64,000 nt of DNA from Sanguibacter suarezii NBRC 16159 (GTDB taxonomy: Bacteria; Actinomycetota; Actinomycetes; Actinomycetales; Cellulomonadaceae): NCBI RefSeq assembly GCF_001552735.1, contig NZ_BCRT01000008.1:62001-126000 (forward strand), in the 5' to 3' direction. The notes beneath the pieces were generated by a model. That model made no database searches. It was not told the origin of the DNA and saw only the letters and a list, made by a program, of their open reading frames with translations. Both the position numbers and the translations under genes were made by a program. Shown piece by piece: positions 18,421 through 26,164 of the stretch (position 1 is the stretch's first letter; the number at the start of each line of letters is the position of its first letter).

Positions 18421-19653
18421 ATGACTGCTGCAGCCGACGCCCCGCTCGACCGGAGAGCCTGGGCGGTGACCCGTGCGCGCGCCGTCGCGCAGACCGCCCG
18501 TGCCCGCACGGGTGGGCTCTCCGGGCTGGGCTGGGCCGTGCTGCTGACCGGAGCCGCTGCGCTCCTGGTGGGCCGGCACTACGGCTGGGCCGAGCTCGTG
18601 GTGGCCGGCTGCGTCCTGCTCATCACCTTTCTCGTGTCCGTGGCCATGACCGTCGGACGGTCCAGCTACGCCGTCGACGTGGACCTGGCCGACCACTTCG
18701 TCACGGTCGGTCAGCGCGCCATGGGGCGCATCGAGGTGCGCAACGTCGGCCGACGCCGGCTGCTGCCCGCGCACATCGAGCTGCCCGTCGGCGTCGGGTC
18801 CGCGAGCTTCGCGCTGCCGAGCATGGCCGCCTCCGCGGTGCACGAGGAGATCTACGCCATCCCGACCGCCCAGCGGGCTGTGGTCATCGTCGGCCCGGTG
18901 CGCTCGGTGCGCGCCGACCCGCTCGGGGTGGCCCGCCGCGCCATGCGCTGGACCGACCCGGTCGAACTGTACGTCCACCCCGCCACGGTCTCCCTCGAAG
19001 GCACCCGGGCGGGGCTGCTGCGTGACCTGGAGGGCCAGGCCACCCGCACCATCTCCGACAACGACATGTCCTTCCACGCGCTGCGCGAGTACATCCCCGG
19101 CGACGACCGCCGCAACATCCACTGGCGCACCAGCGCCCGCACCGGCACGCTGATGGTGCGTCAGTTCGAGGACACCCGGCGCACGCACACCGCGCTGACG
19201 GTCTCGAACGAGACCCGCGACTTCGCGAGCGACCCCGAGCTCGAGCTGGCGGTGAGCGCCTTCGCCTCGATCGGCCTGCAGCTCATCCGGGACGACCTCG
19301 AGCTCACGGCGCTGACCTCGACCTCCGAGCTGCGCACCCGCAGCCCCCGGCTGCTGCTCGACGACTGCTCCGCCATCGAGACCACGGTCGTGCCCGACGG
19401 CGTCGACCTCGCCCAGCGCGTGGCGCGCGCCGTGCCCAGCGCCTCCATGGCCATCCTCGTCACCGGGTCGGTGCCGAGCGCGGCCGCCCTGCGCCGGTCC
19501 GCCTCCGCCATCCCGGCCGGGGTGCGCACGGTGTTCATCCAGTGCGACCCGGGGTCCGAGATCGGCCTGCGGACCCAGGGCTCGCTGTCGGTGGCGACCC
19601 TCGGCGAGCTCGGTGACCTGCCCCGGCTGTTGCGACGGCTGGTGGCACCGTGA
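18421..19653 (+). CDS. DUF58 membrane protein
   Basis: 410-aa protein. Two hydrophobic helices at about 38-80 (LGWAVLLTGAAALLVG and LVVAGCVLLITFLVSVAM) are followed by a DUF58 domain with the hallmark IPGDDRRNIHWRTSAR. DUF58 proteins are partners of MoxR ATPases, often with a degenerate VWA-like fold. The gene starts 1 base after the MoxR stop and overlaps the next gene by GTGA. It is probably membrane-bound and part of the complex that handles the large surface protein or the wall; its exact role is unknown. Confidence 0.9.
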   Translation: MTAAADAPLDRRAWAVTRARAVAQTARARTGGLSGLGWAVLLTGAAALLVGRHYGWAELVVAGCVLLITFLVSVAMTVGRSSYAVDVDLADHFVTVGQRAMGRIEVRNVGRRRLLPAHIELPVGVGSASFALPSMAASAVHEEIYAIPTAQRAVVIVGPVRSVRADPLGVARRAMRWTDPVELYVHPATVSLEGTRAGLLRDLEGQATRTISDNDMSFHALREYIPGDDRRNIHWRTSARTGTLMVRQFEDTRRTHTALTVSNETRDFASDPELELAVSAFASIGLQLIRDDLELTALTSTSELRTRSPRLLLDDCSAIETTVVPDGVDLAQRVARAVPSASMAILVTGSVPSAAALRRSASAIPAGVRTVFIQCDPGSEIGLRTQGSLSVATLGELGDLPRLLRRLVAP

Positions 19654-22109
19654 CCGGCACCCGCACCCGCACGAGCGCCGTGCCGACGACCCCCCGGACG
19701 CTCACCGCGCCGGACGGGCGCCGCGCCCGCGCGAGCCAGCTCGTCGACGTCGCCGTCATGGCGGTCGCAGTGCTCCTGGCTCTCCTGCCGCTCATCCCGG
19801 TCTTCTCACCCGCCGCCGCGATCCCGGCGATCGTCGGCGGGGTGCTCCTCGGTGCGGTCGTGGCTGCCCTGGCCGTGCTGCGGCGCTGGCCGGTGCTCAC
19901 CACGATCGCCGCGACCATGGTCGCCTTCCTCGTCGGTGGAGGTCCGCTCGCGGTACCGACCACCACCGTGGGCGGGGTGCTGCCCAGCCTCGACTCGCTG
20001 GTGGGGCTGGCGCGAGGGGTGGTGACGTCCTGGAAGCAGGTGCTCACCCTCGAGCCGCCGCTCGGTTCCACGGGAAACTCTCTCGTCATGCCGTACGTGC
20101 TGGGGCTCGTCGCGGTGGTCTGCGCCGCGCTGGTGGCGGCCGGGCCGGTCGCCCAGGCGGGCCGGCGTTCCCGTGGGACGCGGGCGGCCGCCGCTGCGGG
20201 GCCCCGCGCGGTGCGGCTGCTGGTCGCCCCGGCCATCCCGGCCACGGTGCTCGTGCTGTCGATCCTCTTCGGCACCGTCGAGCGCATGCTCGCCACCGTG
20301 ATCGGTGCGTCGATGACCGTCCTGCTCCTGGTGTGGGCAGCATGGCGGCGCGGGCAGTGGAAGCCGCGGCGGGTCGCCTCGCTCGCCGTGCTCGCCATCC
20401 TGGCGGTCGGCGGCGGTGTCCTGGTGGCGCCGGTCGTGGCCGGGGACGTGCCGCGGTTCGTGCTGCGCAGCGTCGTCGTGCCGCCCTTCGACCCGCGTGA
20501 GCACCCGAGCCCGCTCGCGGCTTACCGGGCCTTCATCAAGGAGACCAAGGACACCGACCTGCTCACGGTGCGCGGGCTGGCGGAGGGCGACGTGGTGCGC
20601 CTGGCGACAATGGACAGCTTCGACGGCGTCGTGTGGAACGTCCTGGGCGACGGCGAGCCGGCTGCGTCCGGCTCCTTCCGCACCGTGGGCGACACCATCC
20701 CCACCTCGCTCGACGGGCGCCCGGTGAGCATCGACGTCGAGGTGCACGCCCTGGACGGGGTGTGGCTGCCCACGGTGGGCCAGACCACCGAGATCACCTT
20801 CGACGGCGACGACCGCAACAGCGCACGCACGGCCTTCCGCTTCAACGACTCGACCGGCACGGCGGTGCTGAGCACCGGGCTGGACGAAGGGCAGCGGTAC
20901 ACCCTGGAGGGGATCGTGCCGGTCGTGCCCTCGGACGAGGAGATCGGCTCGGCCAGGCCCGGCGACGTCGTGGTCCCCGCACCCCGAGGCGTGCCAGACA
21001 TCGCGGCGACCCGGTCCTCCGAGGTCACGGCCTCCGCCACGAGCGCCGCGCTGGTGGCCCGCGCCCTGGAGACCTATCTGCACGAGACCGGCTTCTTCAG
21101 CCACGGCATCGAGGCGTCGGGGGACTATCCCTCCTTGTCCGGGCACGGCGCGAGCCGCATCACCGAGCTGCTCGGTGGGGAGATCATGGTCGGCGACGCC
21201 GAGCAGTACGCCTCGGCGATGGCGCTCATGGCCGGCCAGCAGGGCCTGCCGGCCCGGGTGGTCATCGGCTTCGTCCCCGCCGAGGAGGACCAGGGCGCGG
21301 AGTCCATCACCTTCACCGGCGACGACGTCCTGGCCTGGGTCGAGGTCAACTACGCCGGAGTCGGCTGGGTGCCCTACTACCCGACGCCGCCCACCAACCA
21401 GACCCCGCAGGACAACGAGGACCCGGTCGAGAAGGACCCGCAGCCGCAGGTGGTCCAGCCCCCGCCGCCGCCGGCCGACCCGGTCGTGCCGCCGAAGGAC
21501 GACATCGAAGAGCCCAACGTCGAGGCGAACGAGGAGGAGACCCAGACGGGCACGGACATGGGCCGGATCGTGGCGATCACGGCCGCCGTCTCGCTGCCGC
21601 TCCTGCTGGTGCTGGTGCCGCTGATGCTGGTGGGGATGGCCAAGCGGCGCCGTCGCCGGCGTCGCCAGCACGCCGCCGACCCGGTCCGCCGGATCAGCGG
21701 CGGCTGGGACGAGGTGCTCGACACCGCCCGGGACCACGGCACGCCTCCGCCGCACGACGCCACCCGTCGTGAGACGGCCCGGACGCTGGCAGCCGCCTAC
21801 CCGCGGATCCCCGCGACCGCGCTGGCCGAGCACGCTGACGCCGCGGTGTTCTCCGGCACGGTGCCGAGCGAGGCCGTGGTGTCCGGGTACTGGCAGACGG
21901 TCGACGAGTCGGTCGCGGTCATCACCTCCGACGGCTCGCTGTGGGCTCGCCTGCGCGGGCAGTACGCCGTGGCCTCGCTGCGCGTGGCCCGCAACGACCG
22001 TGCCGCCAGCAACGACCGTGCCGCCAGCAACGACCGTGCCGTCAGCAACAGCCGTGCGGCCAGCAGGGCGCGGCGGGCTCGTCGTGGACGAGGCTCCCGC
22101 CGCTCCTAG
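19650..22109 (+). CDS. TgpA-like membrane protein with degenerate transglutaminase fold
   Basis: 819-aa polytopic protein. About six transmembrane helices (35-275), an extracellular transglutaminase-like domain (about 440-585), a Pro-rich stalk (PPPPPADPVVPP), a seventh helix near 635-660 and a cytoplasmic tail. The transglutaminase region keeps the fold signatures (EQYASAMALMAGQQGLPARVVIGF and AWVEVNYAGVGWVPYYPTP). However, the catalytic Cys is Ala 517, the His is Leu 561 and the Asp is Tyr 577, so it should not be enzymatically active. It starts in a GTGA overlap with the DUF58 gene. The C-terminus contains four 6-residue NDRAAS-like repeats. Its stop codon overlaps the convergent gene. Confidence 0.88.
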   Translation: MTGTRTRTSAVPTTPRTLTAPDGRRARASQLVDVAVMAVAVLLALLPLIPVFSPAAAIPAIVGGVLLGAVVAALAVLRRWPVLTTIAATMVAFLVGGGPLAVPTTTVGGVLPSLDSLVGLARGVVTSWKQVLTLEPPLGSTGNSLVMPYVLGLVAVVCAALVAAGPVAQAGRRSRGTRAAAAAGPRAVRLLVAPAIPATVLVLSILFGTVERMLATVIGASMTVLLLVWAAWRRGQWKPRRVASLAVLAILAVGGGVLVAPVVAGDVPRFVLRSVVVPPFDPREHPSPLAAYRAFIKETKDTDLLTVRGLAEGDVVRLATMDSFDGVVWNVLGDGEPAASGSFRTVGDTIPTSLDGRPVSIDVEVHALDGVWLPTVGQTTEITFDGDDRNSARTAFRFNDSTGTAVLSTGLDEGQRYTLEGIVPVVPSDEEIGSARPGDVVVPAPRGVPDIAATRSSEVTASATSAALVARALETYLHETGFFSHGIEASGDYPSLSGHGASRITELLGGEIMVGDAEQYASAMALMAGQQGLPARVVIGFVPAEEDQGAESITFTGDDVLAWVEVNYAGVGWVPYYPTPPTNQTPQDNEDPVEKDPQPQVVQPPPPPADPVVPPKDDIEEPNVEANEEETQTGTDMGRIVAITAAVSLPLLLVLVPLMLVGMAKRRRRRRRQHAADPVRRISGGWDEVLDTARDHGTPPPHDATRRETARTLAAAYPRIPATALAEHADAAVFSGTVPSEAVVSGYWQTVDESVAVITSDGSLWARLRGQYAVASLRVARNDRAASNDRAASNDRAVSNSRAASRARRARRGRGSRRS
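21993..22064 (+). repeat. Four 18-bp in-frame tandem repeats
   Basis: Four copies of an 18-bp unit (aacgaccgtgccgccagc and close variants) encode NDRAAS, NDRAAS, NDRAVS and NSRAAS at the C-terminal end of the transglutaminase-fold protein. The first two copies are identical and the last is most diverged, typical of replication slippage. The repeat keeps the frame and leads into an Arg-rich tail. Confidence 0.85.
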
Positions 22110-23128
22110 TCGAGCTGGGGAGCCGGGACGTTCTCGCGGTCGCACACCAGGACGCCGTCGACCACCCGCAGCACGGCGACCTGCACCGACGAGCGGCGCT
22201 CGGCGGAGGTGGTCTCCCCGAAGGGCGTCTGGGGCGCGCCCGGTGGGGGGACGGGGTGGGTGAAGTAGAAGACGTAGGCGTGGTCAGCATCGACCGGCAC
22301 GGTGTCCAGGCTCACCGCCCCAGGAACCACGACGTCCGCGTGCAGGCCTATCGACGTGTCCTGCGCCCGGGTTCCGGGGAGGTCGAGGATGAGGCCGTCA
22401 CCTTCTTGGGCCTGCCAGGTGGTGAGGTCGTCGGAGCGGTAGACCCGCTGCCCTCGCCACTCGTCGACGATCATCCAGAAGGACCCACCGAGGGCGAAGA
22501 CGTTGGGCCCTTCGTGCGGGCGCCCGGTCAGGACCGGGCCGATCGGCGTCCAGGTGACCAGGTCGTCGCTGTCGGCGGCGTAGGTGTGGGAGTCGGCCGC
22601 CTCGTTCTTGAACCACATGCGGTAGGCCGCGGTGCCGGCCGGGGCGCGGGGACCCAGGGACGCGGCGAGGGGGAACACGCACGCGTCGATCACCCGGCGT
22701 GAGCCCAGGTCGAGGCGGCTGACGTGGGTCCACGTCACCAGGTCCGGGCTGGTGTAGTGCTCGATGTCCCGGTCGTGACCGGGCCACTCGGTGGGCACGC
22801 CGCGGATGTAGGAGACGTACATGTGGTACTCCCCACGGGCCCAGACCACCTCGGGCGCCCAGAAGGTGTTGGTGCCCCACTCGACGTCCAGCCCGTCCAG
22901 CGTGCCCCGGTAGAGCCAGGTCCCCCCGCCGTCCTCGCTGACCGCCACCCCGATGGCCGTCCCGTGGACCCAGGCGACGCCGGGGCCCTGCGCGGTGGCG
23001 CGGCGCTGGGTGTAGAACATCCACCACTGGCCGAGCTCACGGTTGAAGACGACCACCGGGTCGGTCGCGCCGTCGAAGACCGGGTCGCGGAACAGCGGCG
23101 CGGCAGCGGGGGCGCGGTCTGCCGTCAT
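22106..23128 (-). CDS. Five-bladed beta-propeller glycoside hydrolase (GH43/GH32-like)
   Basis: 340-aa cytoplasmic protein with the repeated blade pattern of the GH43/GH32/GH117-type propeller: FRDPVFDGATDPVVVFN (candidate base Asp), WAPEVVWARGEYHMYVSY, IDACVFPL, YRMWFKNEAADSHTYAADSDDLVTW and HEGPNVFALGGSFWMIVDEW (candidate acid Glu). I cannot assign subfamily or substrate. The start overlaps the stop of the upstream Gfo/Idh gene by ATGA, so the two form an operon. Its own stop overlaps by 4 bases with the converging transglutaminase-fold gene. An operator-like site lies before the operon at 24411. Confidence 0.75.
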   Translation of the reverse strand: MTADRAPAAAPLFRDPVFDGATDPVVVFNRELGQWWMFYTQRRATAQGPGVAWVHGTAIGVAVSEDGGGTWLYRGTLDGLDVEWGTNTFWAPEVVWARGEYHMYVSYIRGVPTEWPGHDRDIEHYTSPDLVTWTHVSRLDLGSRRVIDACVFPLAASLGPRAPAGTAAYRMWFKNEAADSHTYAADSDDLVTWTPIGPVLTGRPHEGPNVFALGGSFWMIVDEWRGQRVYRSDDLTTWQAQEGDGLILDLPGTRAQDTSIGLHADVVVPGAVSLDTVPVDADHAYVFYFTHPVPPPGAPQTPFGETTSAERRSSVQVAVLRVVDGVLVCDRENVPAPQLD

Positions 23129-24345
23129 GCGGAGGCCGGGACGCCGACACCCAGCCCGAGCTCGGCCCGCGGGTCGCGGACCGCGCTCTCCAAGGACGTG
23201 GCCAGCAGGCCCTCGGCGCGCAGCTCGCCCGCGCTGATCCGGCGACCGCCGGCGTCGGCCGAGGCGTAGATGGCGGTGACGATCTCCAGGGGCCGGCGGG
23301 CCGATCCGGCGACGTCGGGCAGGACGGTGCCCTCGCGCAGGGCCCGGAAGGTCTCGCGGATGAGGGGGATGTGCCCGCTCGGCTCGTCGTGGTCGGGGAA
23401 GGCCCAGGTGGCGGCCTCGGCGGCGTCGACGATCGGGGCAGGGGTGATCCGCCAGTTCGGGACGGCGTGTCCGTAGAGGTGCTCGACCTCGATGGTCGCC
23501 TTCTCGCAGTCGATGCGCACGTGGCTCGTCTCGCGCGGGCACAGCGTGGAGGAGGTGGCCGTGGCCACCACGCCGTTGGCGAAGAGGATGGTCGCGGTCG
23601 AGGCGTCCTCCATGTCCGTCGCGCGGTCCAGGCGCCAGGTCTGGGCGCTGATCTCAGCCCAGTCGCCGAGCAGGTGGGCGAGCAGGTCCATCTGGTGGAT
23701 GCCGTGCCCCAGGGTGGTGCCCCCGCCCTCGGTGGCCCACCTCCCGCGCCAGTCGACGGCGTAGTAGTCGGTCCCGCGGTACCAGAGCGTCTCGCACTGG
23801 GCGAGGAGCGGGCGGCCCAGCGCGCCGGAGGTGAGGAGGGCGCGCACGTGCGCGGCACCGGTGCCGGTGCGCTGCTGGAAGATGATGCCGAAGGCCAGCC
23901 CGGCGTCGTCGCAGGCCTGCTGCATGTCGTCGAGCTCGGCGAGGGACAGGGCCGGGGGCTTCTCGCACACCACGTGCACCCCCGCGGCGACGGCCTGGAG
24001 GGTCTGCTCGCGGTGCAGGTCGGGCGGGGTGCACAGGTGCACCACGTCGACGTCCTCGGCGGCGAGGAGCTCGGCGAGGGTCTCGTAGCGGCCGGGGATG
24101 TCGTAGGTGTCGGCGAAGGCGGTGCGGCGCTCGGCGTTGCGGTTGGAGCAGGCGACGGTCACCGCGAGCGGGTCGAGGGCGATCGCCTGGGCGTGCAGGT
24201 GGGCGACAGCGCCGGTGCCGATGATCGCCGCGCGGACGGGGCGGTCGTGGCCGATGGCCGGCCAGGGGGCGCGGACGGTCGGTGCGTCCGCGGGAGCCTG
24301 GGCGTACGGGTCGAAGGGCAGTGCGGGACGTGCAGAGTCAGACAT
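23125..24345 (-). CDS. Gfo/Idh/MocA family oxidoreductase
   Basis: 406-aa NAD(P)-dependent dehydrogenase. A 40-residue N-terminal extension precedes the Rossmann motif IIGTGAVAHLHAQ. EKPPALS, the WYRGTDYY/WRGRW blocks and GHGIHQMDLLAHLLGDW follow. It is a close paralogue of the enzyme at 1936-3258, sharing motif order and spacing, but lacks its Ala/Pro tail. A GGAG lies 8-11 bases before the ATG. It is co-transcribed with the propeller glycosidase, an arrangement that fits oxidation of the sugar as part of glycoside turnover, though the substrate is unknown. Confidence 0.88.
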   Translation of the reverse strand: MSDSARPALPFDPYAQAPADAPTVRAPWPAIGHDRPVRAAIIGTGAVAHLHAQAIALDPLAVTVACSNRNAERRTAFADTYDIPGRYETLAELLAAEDVDVVHLCTPPDLHREQTLQAVAAGVHVVCEKPPALSLAELDDMQQACDDAGLAFGIIFQQRTGTGAAHVRALLTSGALGRPLLAQCETLWYRGTDYYAVDWRGRWATEGGGTTLGHGIHQMDLLAHLLGDWAEISAQTWRLDRATDMEDASTATILFANGVVATATSSTLCPRETSHVRIDCEKATIEVEHLYGHAVPNWRITPAPIVDAAEAATWAFPDHDEPSGHIPLIRETFRALREGTVLPDVAGSARRPLEIVTAIYASADAGGRRISAGELRAEGLLATSLESAVRDPRAELGLGVGVPASA

Positions 24346-24410
24346 CGTCGTGTGCTCCGGTCTGTAGGACGGGTGGGTGGTCGGCGGGGATGAAGAGGCT
24401 TGAGGTCTTG

Positions 24411-24424
24411 ATGGAACGATTCAA
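24411..24424. promoter_or_regulatory. Candidate LacI-type operator before Gfo/Idh-glycosidase operon
   Basis: ATGGAACGATTCAA on the plus strand (TTGAATCGTTCCAT in the direction of the operon) matches the rhaI operator at 11 of 14 positions, including the central AACGATTCA. It sits 66 bp before the start of the minus-strand oxidoreductase gene, between that gene and the repressor gene's 3' end. Confidence 0.55.
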
Positions 24425-24479
24425 TATCGCCTGGTTGGACAGGGGACCGGCGGGCGGACCGGTGAGCGGCCGTCGCCGC

Positions 24480-25583
24480 TCAGCCCGCGCTGGTGGGCGA
24501 GCTGCCGGACGGGTTGCCGGACGAGCTGCCGGACGAGCCGGCCGAGGCGCTGCTGGAGGCGCGGACCACCAGCTCGGGCTGGAACTGCACCTGCTCGGGG
24601 CGGAAGCGCTCGCCCTGCTGGTGCTCGGTGAGCAGCAGGTCGGCGGCGCGGTAGCCGAGCTGGTGGGTGGGCTGGCGCACGGAGGTGAGCGGGATCGCGA
24701 GCTCCCCGGCAAAGTTGACGTCGTCGTAGCCGACGACGGCCATCTCGCCCGGCATGTCGATCCCGGCTCGGCGCAGCGTGCGCTGCACGCCCAGGGCGAC
24801 GAGGTCGTTCACGCAGAACACCGCGGTGGGCCGGTCGACGCCGGCGGTCGTGGTGGCCAGCAGGTGCGTCATCGCTGCCTCGCCGCCGTCGGCGTTGAGG
24901 GAGGCGGCGGTGACCTCGACGAGGTCGGTGGAGGCGTCCAGGCCCGCGGAGTCGAAGGCGCGCAGCATCCCGGCGTACCGGTCCCCGCACTGGCGGATGG
25001 TGTGCACACCGTTGATGAACGCGATGCGGGTGTGGCCCTCGGCGATGAGGTGGCTGCCGGCCAGCTGCCCGCCGACAACGTCGTTGACCGCGGCGGAGGA
25101 GATGTCGGGGACAGGGGAGGTCGCGTCGAGCAGGACGACGTTGACGCCGCGGGCGCGCAGCTCGAGCAGCGGCTCGATGTCGTCGCCGGAGGGGACCACG
25201 AGCACGCCTTGCACGCCGTGCTCCTCGAAGAGCTTGAGGTAGCGGGCCTCGCGGTCGGGGTCCTCATCCGAGCTCGCGAGCATGAGGGTGTAGTCGTCCT
25301 CGGCGAGGCGGTCCTCGATCCCGCGGGCCACCTCGGTGAAGAAGGGGTTGCCGATGTCCAGGACGATCGCGCCCACGGTGGTGATGGTCCCGGCCCGCAG
25401 CTGACGGGCTGAGCCGTTGGGCACGAACTGGAGCTCGGAGATGGCGTCCTCGACGCGTTCGCGGGTGGTGGGGGAGACGCGGTCGGGGCGGTTGAGCACG
25501 TTGGAGACTGTTCCGACGGAGACTCCGGCCTTGCGAGCGACGTCACTGATGGAGCTGCGTCTGCGAGGGGTGGTCGTGGACAC
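24480..25583 (-). CDS. LacI-family repressor, probable L-rhamnose regulator
   Basis: 367-aa LacI/GalR-type repressor. The N-terminal helix-turn-helix at about 11-35 reads ISDVARKAGVSVGTVSNVLNRP, followed by a hinge (LQFVPNGSARQLRAG) and a periplasmic-binding-protein-like effector domain (60-335) ending in TSVRQPTHQLGYRAADLL. A Ser/Gly-rich tail of about 25 residues is extra. GTG start with GAAAGG upstream. It diverges from rhaM, as is usual for LacI-type rhamnose regulators of Actinobacteria. An operator-like element in the shared intergenic region suggests autoregulation. The ligand, probably rhamnose or rhamnulose-derived, is inferred from neighbours. Confidence 0.9.
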   Translation of the reverse strand: MSTTTPRRRSSISDVARKAGVSVGTVSNVLNRPDRVSPTTRERVEDAISELQFVPNGSARQLRAGTITTVGAIVLDIGNPFFTEVARGIEDRLAEDDYTLMLASSDEDPDREARYLKLFEEHGVQGVLVVPSGDDIEPLLELRARGVNVVLLDATSPVPDISSAAVNDVVGGQLAGSHLIAEGHTRIAFINGVHTIRQCGDRYAGMLRAFDSAGLDASTDLVEVTAASLNADGGEAAMTHLLATTTAGVDRPTAVFCVNDLVALGVQRTLRRAGIDMPGEMAVVGYDDVNFAGELAIPLTSVRQPTHQLGYRAADLLLTEHQQGERFRPEQVQFQPELVVRASSSASAGSSGSSSGNPSGSSPTSAG

Positions 25584-25650
25584 GTCGGGCCTTTCGCTGG
25601 GAAGGTGCGCGGACTCGCCATTGAGCCGCGCGGGCTGATCCTATCGGGGC

Positions 25651-25706
25651 TTGACCCGTCAGGGGCGGTGACCGTACCGTCCCAGAACCGCAATGAACCG
25701 ATTCAC
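25651..25706 (+). promoter_or_regulatory. Candidate rhaM promoter and LacI-type operator
   Basis: TTGACC at 25651-25656 and TACCGT at 25675-25680 (18-bp spacer) are followed by ATGAACCGATTCAC at 25693-25706, a 12-of-14 match to the rhaI operator. The order promoter then operator is the same as before rhaI. The site lies in the divergent gap between repressor and rhaM and could control both. Confidence 0.5.
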
Positions 25707-25744
25707 TCAGTATCTCAGATGCTAGCCCACCCCCAGGAGGACCC

Positions 25745-26101
25745 ATGTCCCGCGTGTGTTTTGTCTCCCAGGTCCGCCCCGACCGTCTGGACGAGTACCG
25801 GGAACGTCATGCCGCCGTCTGGCCGGAGATGCTTGAGGCGTTGCGAGACACCGGATGGTCGGACTACCGCCTGTTCTTGTCTCCGACGGGGCTGCTCGTG
25901 GGCTTCGTGGAGACCGATGACTACGCGGACGCGCAGGCCGCGATGGCGCTGACCGAGGTCAACGCCCGCTGGCAGGCCGAGATGGGGGAGTTCTTCGTCG
26001 CTGACGATGCCCGCCCGGACGAGGGGATGATGCTCCTGGACGAGGTGTTCCACCTGGAAGGGCAGCTCGCGGCGGCCGGCTTGGCGACCGAGCGCGCTTG
26101 A
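25745..26101 (+). CDS. rhaM: L-rhamnose mutarotase
   Basis: 118-aa protein of the RhaM family (usual length about 104-115), which interconverts alpha- and beta-L-rhamnose to feed the isomerase. Family marks visible: RPDRLDEYRERHAAVWPEM near the N-terminus (catalytic His region), SDYRLFLSPTGLLVGFVE, and MGEFFVADDARPDEGMMLLDEVFHL. An ideal Shine-Dalgarno (AGGAGG) stands 5 bases before the ATG. It is the first gene of the rhamnose catabolic cluster and is divergent from the LacI repressor. Confidence 0.93.
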   Translation: MSRVCFVSQVRPDRLDEYRERHAAVWPEMLEALRDTGWSDYRLFLSPTGLLVGFVETDDYADAQAAMALTEVNARWQAEMGEFFVADDARPDEGMMLLDEVFHLEGQLAAAGLATERA

Positions 26102-26127
26102 CCCAGGCGCGGATGGCTCCGTAGAGT
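26098..26127 (+). promoter_or_regulatory. rhaI promoter, -35 overlapping rhaM stop codon
   Basis: TTGACC (26098-26103), an 18-bp spacer and TAGAGT (26122-26127). The TGA stop of rhaM (26099-26101) is part of the -35 element, so rhaI has its own promoter immediately after rhaM. Confidence 0.6.
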
Positions 26128-26131
26128 TCTC

Positions 26132-26145
26132 TTGAAACGATTCAC
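26132..26145. promoter_or_regulatory. LacI-type operator of rhaI
   Basis: TTGAAACGATTCAC, 4 bases after the proposed -10, exactly where a repressor blocks promoter clearance. An identical 14-mer is found at 38777-38790. The element is an imperfect palindrome around a central CG, the usual LacI-family format. Confidence 0.75.
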
Positions 26146-26164
26146 AACGAGGTGGAGAGCACAC

